Origin: Polaribacter sp.
GTDB lineage: Bacteria; Bacteroidota; Bacteroidia; Flavobacteriales; Flavobacteriaceae
Assembly (NCBI GenBank): GCA_018663625.1
Contig: JABJPX010000038.1
Coordinates: 1-64,000, forward strand
Reading direction: 5' to 3'
DNA length: 64,000 nt
Shown here: positions 33,597 through 43,566 of the stretch, in pieces
How the letters are laid out: each line of letters begins with the position of its first letter
Position numbering within the stretch: the stretch's first letter is position 1
Notes under the pieces: generated by a model
The model's input: the letters and a program-made list of their open reading frames with translations, nothing else
Told to the model about the DNA's origin: nothing
The model's database searches: none
Translations under genes and position numbers: made by a program

Positions 33597-34883
33597 TTAT
33601 TCTGCGTTTAAATAACTCTTTAACTCTTCGTAAGTACGAATCTTCAGAGATACTTTTTCTTTGCCAATTACTTTTTTGATTTGTTCAGGAATTTCAATGG
33701 AGACAGGTAGTGTTGTTTCTACAACATCTAAAAACTTTACAGGATGAGCTGTTTCTAAGAATACACCGTACTCATTTTCTTCTAAATTATGTTTCTGTAA
33801 TCCCAAATATCCTACTGCTCCATGCGGATCTGCAATATATCCAGTTTCTGTGAAAATTGATTGCATCGCTTTTTTGGTAATCTCATCTGTAAAACTATAC
33901 GATGAGAATTTATTTTTCAAGGCCATCAAATCATTATTAAATAACTCTTGAATTCGAATAAAATTACTAGGGTTTCCAACATCCATTGCATTTGAAATGG
34001 TAGCTTTAGATGGTTTTGGAACGTAGTTTCCGTTTTCTAAATAATTGGAAACAGTATCATTGATATTGGTAGCTGCAATAAAGTGTTTTATGGGTAATCC
34101 TAATTTATTAGCCATGATTCCTGCGCAAATATTTCCGAAATTTCCACTTGGTACTGAGAAAACCAATTCTTTGTTTTGCTTCTTTAATTGTTTGTATGCA
34201 AAGAAAAAGTAAAACATTTGTGGCAACCAACGTGCCACATTTATGGAATTTGCAGAGGTCAGTGTTCGTTGGATCGTTTTATCCAAAAAGGCTGTTTTTA
34301 CCATGTCTTGGCAATCATCAAAAACCCCATCTACTTCCAAGGCAGTAATGTTGTTTCCTAAAGTAGTCAATTGTCGCTCTTGAATATCGCTTACTTTTCC
34401 ACTTGGGTATAAGATTACTACTTTTATTCCTTTCGCATTTAAAAAACCATTTGCAACGGCTCCCCCAGTATCTCCAGAGGTTGCTACTAATACCGTAATT
34501 TCTTTGTCATTGTCGCGATTGAAATACGCTAAGCACGAGCTCATAAAACGCGCACCAACGTCTTTAAAAGCCATTGTGGGTCCATGAAATAATTCAAGCG
34601 TACCTATGTTTTCTTCAATTTCTACAACAGGAAAATCAAAAGAAACTGTTTCCTTGATAATTTCTTTTAATACGGTTTCGGGAATTTCATCTCCTACAAA
34701 TTGTTTGATGGCTTCAAAGGCAATTTCTTCATGACTATATTGTTCAATGTTTTCGATAAAATCTTTCGATAGCGGCGTAATATTTTCTGGAAAATAAATC
34801 CCCCTGTCTTTTGCAAGCCCTTCTATTACTGCATTCTTAAACGTTGTGTTTGGTGACTTTCGATGTAAACTGTAATAGTTCAT
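33597..34883 (-). CDS. thrC: Threonine synthase
   Basis: 428 residues, the long bacterial type. N-terminal MNYYSLHRKSPNTTFKNAVIEGLAKDRGIYFPE and the PLP lysine K107 in FHGPTMAFKDVGARFM are characteristic, with VATSGDTGGAVANGF (PLP phosphate) and SVPSGNFGNICAGIMA. It converts phosphohomoserine to threonine, last step of the pathway. It is the last gene of thrA-thrB-thrC, 55 bp after thrB. No terminator is evident in the short spacer to the convergent VF530 gene. Confidence 0.96.
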   Translation of the reverse strand: MNYYSLHRKSPNTTFKNAVIEGLAKDRGIYFPENITPLSKDFIENIEQYSHEEIAFEAIKQFVGDEIPETVLKEIIKETVSFDFPVVEIEENIGTLELFHGPTMAFKDVGARFMSSCLAYFNRDNDKEITVLVATSGDTGGAVANGFLNAKGIKVVILYPSGKVSDIQERQLTTLGNNITALEVDGVFDDCQDMVKTAFLDKTIQRTLTSANSINVARWLPQMFYFFFAYKQLKKQNKELVFSVPSGNFGNICAGIMANKLGLPIKHFIAATNINDTVSNYLENGNYVPKPSKATISNAMDVGNPSNFIRIQELFNNDLMALKNKFSSYSFTDEITKKAMQSIFTETGYIADPHGAVGYLGLQKHNLEENEYGVFLETAHPVKFLDVVETTLPVSIEIPEQIKKVIGKEKVSLKIRTYEELKSYLNAE

Positions 34884-34938
34884 TGTTGTGATTTTTTTTA
34901 ATTTAAGGTATTGATAAAGCGAAAAATGAATATAAAAA

Positions 34939-35862
34939 CTATTTAATAATTTTCATTCCTTGTGGATTTATTTTCGAAATAAACATTTCAAAACCAATTC
35001 CTGTTTCTTGATAGGCTGCTTCAATAGCTTTATACACGTTTTTTGCACTTTTATCTCCTTTACATAGGGCGAAAATTGTGGGACCAGACCCACTAATTCC
35101 TGCGCCTAAAGCTCCTGCTTTTATTGCATTTGTTTTTACTTCGTCGAAAAAAGGAATTAAGCCTTTTCGAAAAGGTTCTACAATAACATCTACCAATGAG
35201 TTGCTAATCAATTCATAATTATTTGTGAATAGGCCACTTACCAAACCTCCTACGTTTGCCCATTGTGTAACAGCATCTTGCAAGGCGATCTCTTTTGGCA
35301 GTACCTCTCGTGCATCTTTTGTTTTTATCGCAATCTGAGGATGAATTGCAACCACTCTTAGTTCTTCAGGTACGGGAAGTTTTATAACTTCCAACGGTTC
35401 GTAACTCCTCACTAACACAAACCCTCCATAGATTGCGGCAGCCACGTTGTCAGCAATTGCAGATCCGCAAGCAACTTCTTCACCAAACATGGCAAATTTT
35501 GTCAATTCTAAGTTGGAATATTGATGTGTTAAAAATTGATTTACTCCAAATGCTGCGCCCGCAGCACTAGCTGCGCTACTGCCTAGGCCACTACCTGGAG
35601 AAAAACCTTTGTGAATGGTTAGTGCAATACCGAAATCGGCTTTTGCCTCTAATAATATTTTTTTAATTACAGCACTTGCTGCATTTTCATCAACGTTGTA
35701 TGGCAATACTGCACCTGTAATGTTGGTTATTTTAACTCCTTTTTCTACCGTTTTTATAAAAGTCATTTCATCTCCAATTGCATCTACTGCAAAACCCAAA
35801 GAATCAAATCCGCAAGAAACATTAGCGACCGTAGCTGGAGCAAATATTTTTAAATAATCCAT
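34939..35862 (-). CDS. thrB: Homoserine kinase (GHMP family)
   Basis: 307 residues. The GHMP ATP-binding motif PGSGLGSSAASAAGAA lies at 89-104, the N-terminal signature is IFAPATVANVSCGFDSLGFAVD and motif 3 is AGALGAGISGSGPTIFALC. It phosphorylates homoserine made by ThrA for use by ThrC. The gap of 103 bp from thrA is long for the operon and very A/T-rich, but no promoter of the consensus type is visible there. Confidence 0.96.
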   Translation of the reverse strand: MDYLKIFAPATVANVSCGFDSLGFAVDAIGDEMTFIKTVEKGVKITNITGAVLPYNVDENAASAVIKKILLEAKADFGIALTIHKGFSPGSGLGSSAASAAGAAFGVNQFLTHQYSNLELTKFAMFGEEVACGSAIADNVAAAIYGGFVLVRSYEPLEVIKLPVPEELRVVAIHPQIAIKTKDAREVLPKEIALQDAVTQWANVGGLVSGLFTNNYELISNSLVDVIVEPFRKGLIPFFDEVKTNAIKAGALGAGISGSGPTIFALCKGDKSAKNVYKAIEAAYQETGIGFEMFISKINPQGMKIIK

Positions 35863-35965
35863 GATTTATAGTATATAAAGATTGAAAATGAGAAAATTAA
35901 ATAGCATTTTTTTAGAAACTAAAGTACTACTATTTTTCACCTTTGTATTCTTTTTTTAATATAAT

Positions 35966-38410
35966 TTACAAATTACCAATTCTAATAATATCTGCAAAAA
36001 TACCCGAAGCTGTTACATCTGCTCCTGCACCTGCTCCTTTAATTATAAGTGGGTTTATTGGGTATCTGTCCGTGAAAAACAACACGATATTGTCACTCCC
36101 TTCCAGGTTATAAAAAGGATGTTCTGGAGCAATCTGTTGCAAGCCAACATTGGCATTTACATTTTCAAATGTTGCCACATATTTTAAACGACAATTTTTA
36201 GTGTTCGCTTCGTTGAATAAGTTTTTGAAATGTGTTTCATTTTGTACTAAAGATTCATAAAAAGCATCATTATTTGATGTTTTTAAGCTGTTTTCGGGTA
36301 AAAAAGCATTGTTTTCTATATTTTCTAACTCTAAATCGTAGCCGCTTTCTCTGGCTAAAATTAGAATTTTTCTTGCGACATCGATACCACTTAAATCAAT
36401 TTTTGGATCTGGCTCTGTATATCCTTCTTTTTGTGCTTGTGCTACCACATCATGAAAGGTAGTGTTTTCGTTGTAGTTGTTAAATACAAAGTTTAAACTT
36501 CCTGATAAAACGGCTTGAATTTTATGAACTCGATCGCCCGAAGCTATTAAGTTTTTTAAAGTGTCAATGATGGGTAAACCTGCACCCACATTTGTTTCAA
36601 ATAAGAAAGGAGCATTGTACTTTCTTGAAGTTTCTTTTAGTTTTTTATAATTTTCTAAAGTAGAGGCACAGGCAATTTTATTACAGGTTACGACACCAAT
36701 ACTTTCGCTTAAGTAGTTTTCGTAAAATTCTGAAACCTGCTGATTGGCGGTATTGTCTACAAAAACACTGTTTCTTAAGTTGTTGCTTTTTACTTTTTCA
36801 AAGAAGGCTATCAAACTCGTTGGTGTTCCGTTTTCTAATGGTTTTTTCCAGTTTTCCAAGTCAATACCATTTTCATCAAAAAACATTTTTCGAGAGTTTG
36901 AAATTCCGACAACTTTAATACTTAGTTTTAAATGCTTTTTTAAGTATTTTTTTTGCTGATGAATTTGAGCTAAAAAGCGTTCTCCAACATTTCCAACACC
37001 AGTAACAAAGAGGTTCAGTTGTTTTATTTTTTCTTCAAAAAATTGTTCATGTAAAGTGTTTAATGCTTTTTTCGCATCTTTTTTATTAATGACTGCCGAA
37101 ATGTTTTTTTCTGAGGCTCCTTGAGCAATTGCGCGAATATTGACATTGTTTTTCCCTAAAGAGCTAAACATTTTTCCGCTCAATCCTTGGTGGTTTTTCA
37201 TATTGTCTCCAACCAAAGCAATAATGCATAAATCTTGCTCTAAAATAACAGGTCTTACTTTTTGCTGATGAATTTCATATTCAAAGGTACTATCAATTAA
37301 TTTTTGAGCCCGATATGCGTCTTTATTTTCAACACCGATACAAATGGACAATTCAGAAGATGCTTGGGTAATTAAAGTGATGTTTATTTCGTGTAAAGAA
37401 AGTATTTCGAATAAACGTTTTGAAAACCCGGGCATCCCTACCATACCAGTACCACCTAATGTAATGAGTGTTATGTTTTCTATATAACTAATTCCTTTTA
37501 CGGGTTGGTTATTGGTGTGGGTATCTTTGGTAATTCGAGTCCCGATATCTTCAGGTTGAAATGTGTTTTTAATGACAATTGGGATTTCTTTTTGTAAAAC
37601 AGGTTGAATTGTTGGAGGGTAAATCACTTTTGCCCCAAAATGTGATAATTCCATGGCTTCGTGGTACGAAATATGAGGGATCGCAAATGCTTGTTTTACA
37701 ATGCTTGGATTGGAAGTGAACATTCCGCTTACGTCTGTCCATATTTGCAATTCTTTGGCATCTAAAGCCGCTGCATAAATTGCCGCTGAATAGTCAGAAC
37801 CACCCCGACCCAATGTCGTTGTTTGTCCTAGGTTTGTCCGAGCAACAAAACCAGGCATTAACGTAACATGTGCAGTAGCGTCCTTAAAGTAGTCTGTAAT
37901 GTTTTTGTTCGTTGCTGGAAAATCAACTACAGCATCTAAATACATTTCAGAGGCAACAATTAAATCTCGACTGTCTTTGTAGATGGTGTCGATTTTTAAA
38001 TTAGAAATTTCTGCAATGATAGAAGCTGATAATAATTCACCAAAACTAGAGATTGTAGCCAATGTTTTTGGACTCAATTCTTCCAATAAATAACATCCTT
38101 TGTAAATTGTTTCTAGTTGGTTGAATAATTCTTTGATATGTGCAACGATCGTAGGTTGCTGCTCTGTAGGAATTAACTCTTCAATGACATTAAAATGATG
38201 TTTTTCTAACTTTTGAATGATCTCCTTATAGCCGCTATTTTTATTTTGTGCCAAGTGTGCTCCTTCAATTAATGCATTTGTTGTTTTACCAAAGGCAGAA
38301 ACCACAACGATTATTTTTTGTTTTTTAGACGTAGCAATAATAATATTTATTACTTTTTTTATGTTTTCTGAACTAGCTACCGAGGAACCTCCAAATTTTA
38401 AGACTTTCAT
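35966..38410 (-). CDS. thrA: Bifunctional aspartate kinase/homoserine dehydrogenase I
   Basis: 814 residues. The kinase part (1-290) has KFGGSSVAS at the start and the TTLGRGGSDYSAA substrate loop. Two ACT regulatory domains (about 300-450; LITLGGTGMVGMPGFSKRLFEIL and IIALVGDNMKNHQGLSGKMFSSL) follow. The homoserine dehydrogenase (about 460-814) has LFVTGVGNVGERFLAQI for NAD(P) and SGSLNFVFNNY...EGYTEPDPKIDLSGIDVARKILIL. It catalyses the first and third steps to threonine. It heads thrABC and is preceded by a 200-nt leader with a Thr/Ile-rich peptide, so attenuation as well as ACT feedback is likely. Confidence 0.96.
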   Translation of the reverse strand: MKVLKFGGSSVASSENIKKVINIIIATSKKQKIIVVVSAFGKTTNALIEGAHLAQNKNSGYKEIIQKLEKHHFNVIEELIPTEQQPTIVAHIKELFNQLETIYKGCYLLEELSPKTLATISSFGELLSASIIAEISNLKIDTIYKDSRDLIVASEMYLDAVVDFPATNKNITDYFKDATAHVTLMPGFVARTNLGQTTTLGRGGSDYSAAIYAAALDAKELQIWTDVSGMFTSNPSIVKQAFAIPHISYHEAMELSHFGAKVIYPPTIQPVLQKEIPIVIKNTFQPEDIGTRITKDTHTNNQPVKGISYIENITLITLGGTGMVGMPGFSKRLFEILSLHEINITLITQASSELSICIGVENKDAYRAQKLIDSTFEYEIHQQKVRPVILEQDLCIIALVGDNMKNHQGLSGKMFSSLGKNNVNIRAIAQGASEKNISAVINKKDAKKALNTLHEQFFEEKIKQLNLFVTGVGNVGERFLAQIHQQKKYLKKHLKLSIKVVGISNSRKMFFDENGIDLENWKKPLENGTPTSLIAFFEKVKSNNLRNSVFVDNTANQQVSEFYENYLSESIGVVTCNKIACASTLENYKKLKETSRKYNAPFLFETNVGAGLPIIDTLKNLIASGDRVHKIQAVLSGSLNFVFNNYNENTTFHDVVAQAQKEGYTEPDPKIDLSGIDVARKILILARESGYDLELENIENNAFLPENSLKTSNNDAFYESLVQNETHFKNLFNEANTKNCRLKYVATFENVNANVGLQQIAPEHPFYNLEGSDNIVLFFTDRYPINPLIIKGAGAGADVTASGIFADIIRIGNL

Positions 38411-38627
38411 TTTTTTTAATAAAATAGTGATAAATAATTTTTATGAATTTGTTTTCGAATCTTTCTCGAAAAATATGATGACCTAATTTGATATGAAAAA
38501 TAAGAACCCCTAAAGGGTAATAATCGAAGAAATGCGAATGGTACCAATAGTAGCCATATCAAATAGAATTGCTGAAATGGTTAATGAAATAATATGTAGA
38601 TTTATGTTATTCACAAGGCAAAAATAT
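38411..38627 (-). promoter_or_regulatory. thr operon leader with candidate attenuator
   Basis: TATTTTTG on the minus strand (complement of 38620-38627) is a -7 element. Downstream lie the leader peptide (stop at 38511-38513) and a perfect 10-bp long-range stem: ATTTGATATG (complement of 38556-38565), placed on the inner ATG, with CATATCAAAT (complement of 38487-38496), beyond the peptide stop. A ribosome on the peptide would decide whether this stem forms. A short ACCC/GGGT hairpin followed by a T-rich tract sits at the stop codon; it is a weak terminator at best. The rest of the 314-bp spacer (38628-38724) shows no gene. Confidence 0.55.
38511..38615 (-). CDS. thrL: thr operon leader peptide, Ile/Thr-rich
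   Basis: 34 codons from a GTG at 38615 to TAG, ending 100 nt before thrA. It begins MNNINLHIISLTISAIL and ends MATIGTIRISSIITL. It has 10 Ile and 4 Thr, concentrated in the last 15 codons. An inner ATG at 38558 gives just that 15-residue peptide (5 Ile, 3 Thr). The GTG form is favoured because HIIS falls at residues 7-10 in both this peptide and the ilv leader, with identical codons (CATATTATTTCA). Against it, the best -7 element would leave almost no leader before GTG. Enterobacterial thr operons have Thr/Ile-rich leader peptides of the same kind; a link by descent is not claimed. Confidence 0.6.
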
Positions 38628-38724
38628 TGTTAATAATCAATAAATTAACTTTTATTAAAGATTATTTTATGTGAACTCCTTATTTATATCAAATGATTAA
38701 AAATAGCTACTATAAAATATTAAA

Positions 38725-40293
38725 TTAGTTTCTTTTTATGGATTTATTTGCCTTTTCCTTAATGATCATGGCAATGGGTTTGTTTTTAATTTTGCTTTCC
38801 AGCCATGATAAAATATCTAAATATAAAAAAGCTCTTTTTTCGTATTGATGATCTTCATATCTACTTAATCGGGCATGTATTTTTTTAAATTCGTTTTTAA
38901 TTTCATGCGGATACACATCACTTAAATCCCGGATGGAGGTGATGAACTCTTTTTGTACCTCTTGTAAGTTTTCCATTTTCAATAAAAACTTATAGGTATC
39001 TACAAACTGTCTTTCCAAATCATAGTCTAGCCCACATTCATAGTGTGCTATTAAGTTTAAGACTCTCGCAAAACACTGCAAGTCTTCAGCAACTTTTAAA
39101 TCTTTAGTGTTAATAATCTTACTTAAATAGAAGATGCATTCTTTATTTTTATTCATTCCAAAATATAAACAAGCAATTTTATAATACAAAATCACAATAT
39201 GATGATTGTCCAATCTAGATTGATACGTTTCTATTTTTGTATTGATAATGTCTACTAAATATTCCCCTTCACTAAAGGTTGCTTCTAGAAAATGCAAATG
39301 CAACTTATTGGTATAAAAATAGAGAAAGATGAGAATCTCTGTATTGCTATTAAATGGAATGCTTTTATTCTCAATTTCATTTTCGAAGTAGCTGAGTTCT
39401 TCTTTGAATTTTTGGTTGTTTTTTACTAAAAAAGAGGCCTCCAAAAGGTAGTTTTTTCCTTTTAGATAAAAGACAGGATGCAATGAAATTAACTCCTTAT
39501 GACTTTTGAATAAGTCGACCCATTTACTTGCATATTTATAGCTTTGTAAGAAATTCTGTGTTAATAAACTAAACCATAAATGTGATTTGTATAACCATAA
39601 TTTTTCTCGAAACCCAAAGTCTGAAAAATCATATTTTGGCAATTTATTATTAAAATAAGTCGTGATAAAATGCAATTCCTCATTATTTTTTACATAGCCA
39701 TTTTGTAACAAATGACTGTACAATTGCAGCGATAAATTAGAGAGTTTGCTTGTGGTTACATTGAGTTGACTTAAATTTTTTGCTTGCACAGATAGAAAAT
39801 CAGCGCGAGAACTAATACTTCGCGTAATGTACTGTGTTTCAATTACTTTTTCTAACTCTACAATTTCATAAGCTACATTCTTTTCTTCGTTATCAATAGC
39901 CAATCCCTTCGCTTTCTCTAATAATTTTAAACTTTGCTTATACAACCCTTTTTGATATAGAATGGTGGCAAAATCAAGTTGTTCTCTTATCTGTAAGCGA
40001 ATATTTTGGTGGGAAGGATTTAGGCGTAAACTAATTAAAATTTGTTTGTACAAATGAGCTTTTAGGTTGGATAATTGTTGTTTGGTGACAATATTGCTTT
40101 TAATGATTTCCTTTTCATTGTAGGCCTTCATTTTGTCTAAAAACTTAAACAAAGAAAAGAATTTAGCGTCTACATTTCCACCCAATCTACTCACATAAAG
40201 GTTGAATTGCCTCTTTTCTGATTTTGATAAGGATTTTACCAAAATAAACAAGGAATCCTTTTGTTGGTTGAGTGATGTAATGCTTTTGCTCAT
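38725..40293 (-). CDS. Helical-repeat protein of unknown function
   Basis: 522 residues from the ATG at 40293 (MSKSITSLNQQKDSLFILVKSLSKSEKRQF); an earlier start adds 16 residues that look untranslated. There is no signal peptide or membrane segment. The sequence is almost wholly alpha-helical, with TPR-like units (DFATILYQKGLYKQSLKLLEKAKGLAIDNEEKNVAYE about 117-153; YYKIACLYFGMNKNKECIFYLSKI further on) and many Lys, Leu and Tyr. I recognise no enzyme motif. It diverges from leuA and sits between the thr and leu-ilv operons; a regulatory or scaffold role is possible, but nothing shows it. Confidence 0.75.
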   Translation of the reverse strand: MSKSITSLNQQKDSLFILVKSLSKSEKRQFNLYVSRLGGNVDAKFFSLFKFLDKMKAYNEKEIIKSNIVTKQQLSNLKAHLYKQILISLRLNPSHQNIRLQIREQLDFATILYQKGLYKQSLKLLEKAKGLAIDNEEKNVAYEIVELEKVIETQYITRSISSRADFLSVQAKNLSQLNVTTSKLSNLSLQLYSHLLQNGYVKNNEELHFITTYFNNKLPKYDFSDFGFREKLWLYKSHLWFSLLTQNFLQSYKYASKWVDLFKSHKELISLHPVFYLKGKNYLLEASFLVKNNQKFKEELSYFENEIENKSIPFNSNTEILIFLYFYTNKLHLHFLEATFSEGEYLVDIINTKIETYQSRLDNHHIVILYYKIACLYFGMNKNKECIFYLSKIINTKDLKVAEDLQCFARVLNLIAHYECGLDYDLERQFVDTYKFLLKMENLQEVQKEFITSIRDLSDVYPHEIKNEFKKIHARLSRYEDHQYEKRAFLYLDILSWLESKIKNKPIAMIIKEKANKSIKRN

Positions 40294-40387
40294 AAAATAC
40301 TGATTATAAATAACTTGGGTATTAAAAAAAAGAAGTAGCAATCGTATTTAGTACTCTTAAAACATCCTTTTAATGAAGCCCAAGATA

Positions 40388-40395
40388 TACATTTG
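40388..40395 (+). promoter_or_regulatory. -7 promoter element of the leu-ilv operon
   Basis: TACATTTG fits TAnnTTTG and lies 30 bases before the leuA ATG. The leader of about 25 nt is too short for an attenuator, unlike the ilvD leader further down. Confidence 0.5.
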
Positions 40396-40425
40396 ATTTA
40401 TATATATGAAATTCAAAATATAAAG

Positions 40426-41601
40426 ATGCAGGATAATAAAGTTCAAATTTTTGATACTACCCTAAGAGATGGAGAACAAGTGCCAGGATGTAAACTGGAT
40501 ACGAAACAAAAGTTGGTGATTGCGGAACGTTTAGATTTGTTAGGTGTCAATGTTATCGAAGCTGGGTTTCCTGTCTCCAGTCCAGGAGATTTTAATTCTG
40601 TTTCAGAAATTTCAAAAATAGTAAAAAATGCAACGGTTTGTGGATTGACAAGAGCCGTAGAAAATGATATAAAAGTAGCCGCAGAAGCCTTGAAATATGC
40701 CAAATTTCCTAGAATTCATACTGGGATTGGTACCAGCGATTCCCATATAAAATTTAAATTCAATACTACTAGAGAAAAAGTAATTGAACGTGCTGTAAAA
40801 GCCGTTTCGTATTCAAAATCCTTTGTAGAAGATGTTGAGTTTTACGCCGAAGATGCTGGTAGAACGGAGAATGAATATTTAGCAAGCGTATGCGAAGCAG
40901 TTATTAAAGCAGGAGCTACGGTATTGAATATTCCAGACACAACAGGTTACTGCTTGCCAGAAGAATATGGTGCAAAAATAAAATACCTAAGAGAAAATGT
41001 AAAAGGCATCGAAAATGTAATTCTTTCCTGTCATTGTCACAATGATCTAGGAATGGCAACCGCAAATTCAATTGCAGGAGTTATGAACGGGGCACGTCAA
41101 ATAGAATGTACGATCAACGGAATTGGTGAGCGCGCAGGAAATACTGCCTTAGAAGAAGTTGTGATGGTTTTAAAGCAACACCCGTATTTGAATTTGGTGA
41201 CTGATATCAATACAAAATTATTATACGATACCAGTATTTTGGTTCGTGAAAGTATGGGAATGCCTGTACAACCCAATAAGGCAATTGTAGGTGCAAATGC
41301 CTTTGCGCACAGTTCTGGAATTCACCAAGATGGTGTAATTAAAAATAGAGAAACATACGAAATAATGGATCCTGAAGATGTGGGGGTTACAGAAAGTGCT
41401 ATTATTTTAACTGCAAGAAGTGGTAGAGCCGCATTGGCCTACAGAGCAAAAAAGATTGGATACGAATTGACAAAGGTGCAACTAGATTATGCTTATGAAG
41501 CATTTCTTGAATATGCAGATAAACAGAAAGAAGTAATGAATGAAGATCTTCATTTGATTTTAAAAAAAGTAAATAAAATTTCTAAAATAACAATGACATA
41601 A
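40426..41601 (+). CDS. leuA: 2-isopropylmalate synthase, short form without regulatory domain
   Basis: 391 residues from the ATG at 40426; an earlier frame start would place the N-terminus upstream of the promoter. The DRE-TIM barrel begins [71 protein letters not shown] (metal-binding HxH) and [14 protein letters not shown] are LeuA motifs. Canonical LeuA has about 510 residues and a C-terminal LeuA allosteric domain; this one ends about 115 residues earlier, after a helical subdomain. It condenses acetyl-CoA with 2-oxoisovalerate. Context (leuCDB) supports LeuA over citramalate or homocitrate synthase. The stop overlaps the leuC start (TAATG). Confidence 0.92.
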   Translation: MQDNKVQIFDTTLRDGEQVPGCKLDTKQKLVIAERLDLLGVNVIEAGFPVSSPGDFNSVSEISKIVKNATVCGLTRAVENDIKVAAEALKYAKFPRIHTGIGTSDSHIKFKFNTTREKVIERAVKAVSYSKSFVEDVEFYAEDAGRTENEYLASVCEAVIKAGATVLNIPDTTGYCLPEEYGAKIKYLRENVKGIENVILSCHCHNDLGMATANSIAGVMNGARQIECTINGIGERAGNTALEEVVMVLKQHPYLNLVTDINTKLLYDTSILVRESMGMPVQPNKAIVGANAFAHSSGIHQDGVIKNRETYEIMDPEDVGVTESAIILTARSGRAALAYRAKKIGYELTKVQLDYAYEAFLEYADKQKEVMNEDLHLILKKVNKISKITMT

Positions 41602-42983
41602 TGGGAAAAACATTATTTGATAAAGTTTGGGATGCTCATGTGGTTGATGTTATTGAAAATGGACCACAGGTGTTGTATATCGATAAGCATTTGATTCATG
41701 AAGTAACAAGCCCCCAGGCTTTTAATGAGTTAGAAAGTCGAGGAATTCCGGTAGCAAGACCTGATAAAATTGTGGCTACAGCAGATCACAATACCCCAAC
41801 ATTAAATCAGCATTTGCCTGTAAAAGATTTTTTGTCTAGAAATCAATTAGAACAACTTACTAAAAACTGTGCTAAAAATAAGATTACCTTATATGGTTTA
41901 GGCCATGAGAATAACGGAATTGTTCACGTGATAGCCCCAGAATTAGGGTTCACTCAACCTGGTATGACCATGGTCTGTGGAGATTCTCATACATCAACAC
42001 ATGGTGCTTTTGGTACCATTGCTTTTGGAATTGGTACCAGTCAAGTAGCGCAAGTATTTGCAAGCCAATGTTTATTGTTAGAGAAACCAAAAAGTTTGCG
42101 TGTAAATGTAAACGGAAAATTAGCAAAAGGGGTATTGCCAAAAGATGTTATTCTGTATATTATTTCTAAACTGGGAACCAATTCTGGTACAGGGTACTTC
42201 TGTGAATATGCAGGGAATGTTTTTGAAGAAATGTCTATGGAAGGCAGAATGACCGTTTGTAATATGAGTATTGAAATGGGAGCAAGAGGAGGAATGATTG
42301 CTCCAGACGAAACCACTTTTGAATATGTAAAGGGAAGAGAGTTTGCACCGAAAGGAGCTGCATTTGACCAGAAAGTTGCTGCATGGAAAACACTTCCTAC
42401 GGATGCTGATGCCATTTTTGACCAAGAATATTCAATAAATGCGGAAGACATTGGTCCCATGATTACCTATGGTACCAATCCAGGAATGGGAATTAAGATT
42501 ACAGAAAACATCCCAGAACTAGAGGATGCCTCGTTTGAGAAATCATTAGCATATATGAATTTCAAAAAAGGAGAATCGCTGATTAATAAGGCCATTAATT
42601 ATGTTTTTATTGGAAGTTGTACCAACTCTAGAATTGAAGATTTTAGAATTGCAGCCGCTTTTGTGAAAGGAAAAAAGAAAGCTGATAATGTAAATGCCTG
42701 GTTGGTTCCAGGTTCACAGAAAGTAGCAAAGCAAATAGAAGCAGAAGGATTAAAAGCTATTTTTGAAGCTGCTGGTTTTACATTAAGGCAGCCCGGATGT
42801 TCTGCCTGTTTGGCAATGAATGATGATAAAATTCCACAAGGTGAATATTGTGTTTCTACTTCAAACAGAAACTTTGAAGGGAGACAAGGGCAAGGAGCCA
42901 GAACTATTTTGGCAAGTCCATTGGTAGCTGCAGTTACCGCAATAGAAGGAAGAATTGTAGATATTACAAAACAGATAAACTAA
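41601..42983 (+). CDS. leuC: 3-isopropylmalate dehydratase large subunit
   Basis: 460 residues, an aconitase-family [4Fe-4S] enzyme. Cluster cysteines lie in [15 protein letters not shown] and in [11 protein letters not shown] (C-x2-C). [25 protein letters not shown] is the family signature. With LeuD it isomerises 2- to 3-isopropylmalate. It is coupled by one-base overlaps (TAATG) to leuA before it and leuD after it. Confidence 0.97.
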   Translation: MGKTLFDKVWDAHVVDVIENGPQVLYIDKHLIHEVTSPQAFNELESRGIPVARPDKIVATADHNTPTLNQHLPVKDFLSRNQLEQLTKNCAKNKITLYGLGHENNGIVHVIAPELGFTQPGMTMVCGDSHTSTHGAFGTIAFGIGTSQVAQVFASQCLLLEKPKSLRVNVNGKLAKGVLPKDVILYIISKLGTNSGTGYFCEYAGNVFEEMSMEGRMTVCNMSIEMGARGGMIAPDETTFEYVKGREFAPKGAAFDQKVAAWKTLPTDADAIFDQEYSINAEDIGPMITYGTNPGMGIKITENIPELEDASFEKSLAYMNFKKGESLINKAINYVFIGSCTNSRIEDFRIAAAFVKGKKKADNVNAWLVPGSQKVAKQIEAEGLKAIFEAAGFTLRQPGCSACLAMNDDKIPQGEYCVSTSNRNFEGRQGQGARTILASPLVAAVTAIEGRIVDITKQIN

Positions 42984-43561
42984 TGGAGAAATTTATACAA
43001 TTAACATCGACAGCGATTCCTTTAGAAACGGAGAATGTGGATACAGATCAAATAATTCCAGCACGTTTTTTAAAAGCAACGGATAAATTAGGATTTGGAG
43101 ACAATGTTTTTAGAGATTGGCGTTTCCACAAAGATGGAAGTCTTAATGAAAGTTTTCCATTAAATCAGTCTATCTATGGTGGAAGTATATTAGTGGCTGG
43201 AAACAATTTTGGTTGTGGTTCTAGTAGAGAACATGCAGCCTGGGCATTGGCAGGCTATGGTTTTAAAGTGATTGTAAGTAGTTTTTTTGCAGATATCTTT
43301 AAAGGAAACGCACTAAATAATGGTGTATTACCAATACAAGTTTCCGAAGTATTTTTGAAAGACTTATTAGATAAAATTCAAGTAGATCCTACATTAGAAA
43401 TCAATATAGACTTAGAAAATCAATCTATTTCTTATGTCAATGGAGAAGAAGCATTTGAAATAGACGCATATAAAAAAGTCTGTTTGATCAACGGATATGA
43501 TGATATTGATTTTTTAATCAGTAAAAAAGATAAAATTAACGCCTTTGAGGCAACACGATAA
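42983..43561 (+). CDS. leuD: 3-isopropylmalate dehydratase small subunit
   Basis: 192 residues. The swivel domain has [16 protein letters not shown] near the start and [42 protein letters not shown], the substrate-recognition loop of the family. It pairs with LeuC. It overlaps leuC by one base, and leuB follows after 5 bp. Confidence 0.97.
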   Translation: MEKFIQLTSTAIPLETENVDTDQIIPARFLKATDKLGFGDNVFRDWRFHKDGSLNESFPLNQSIYGGSILVAGNNFGCGSSREHAAWALAGYGFKVIVSSFFADIFKGNALNNGVLPIQVSEVFLKDLLDKIQVDPTLEINIDLENQSISYVNGEEAFEIDAYKKVCLINGYDDIDFLISKKDKINAFEATR

Positions 43562-43566
43562 AAGTT

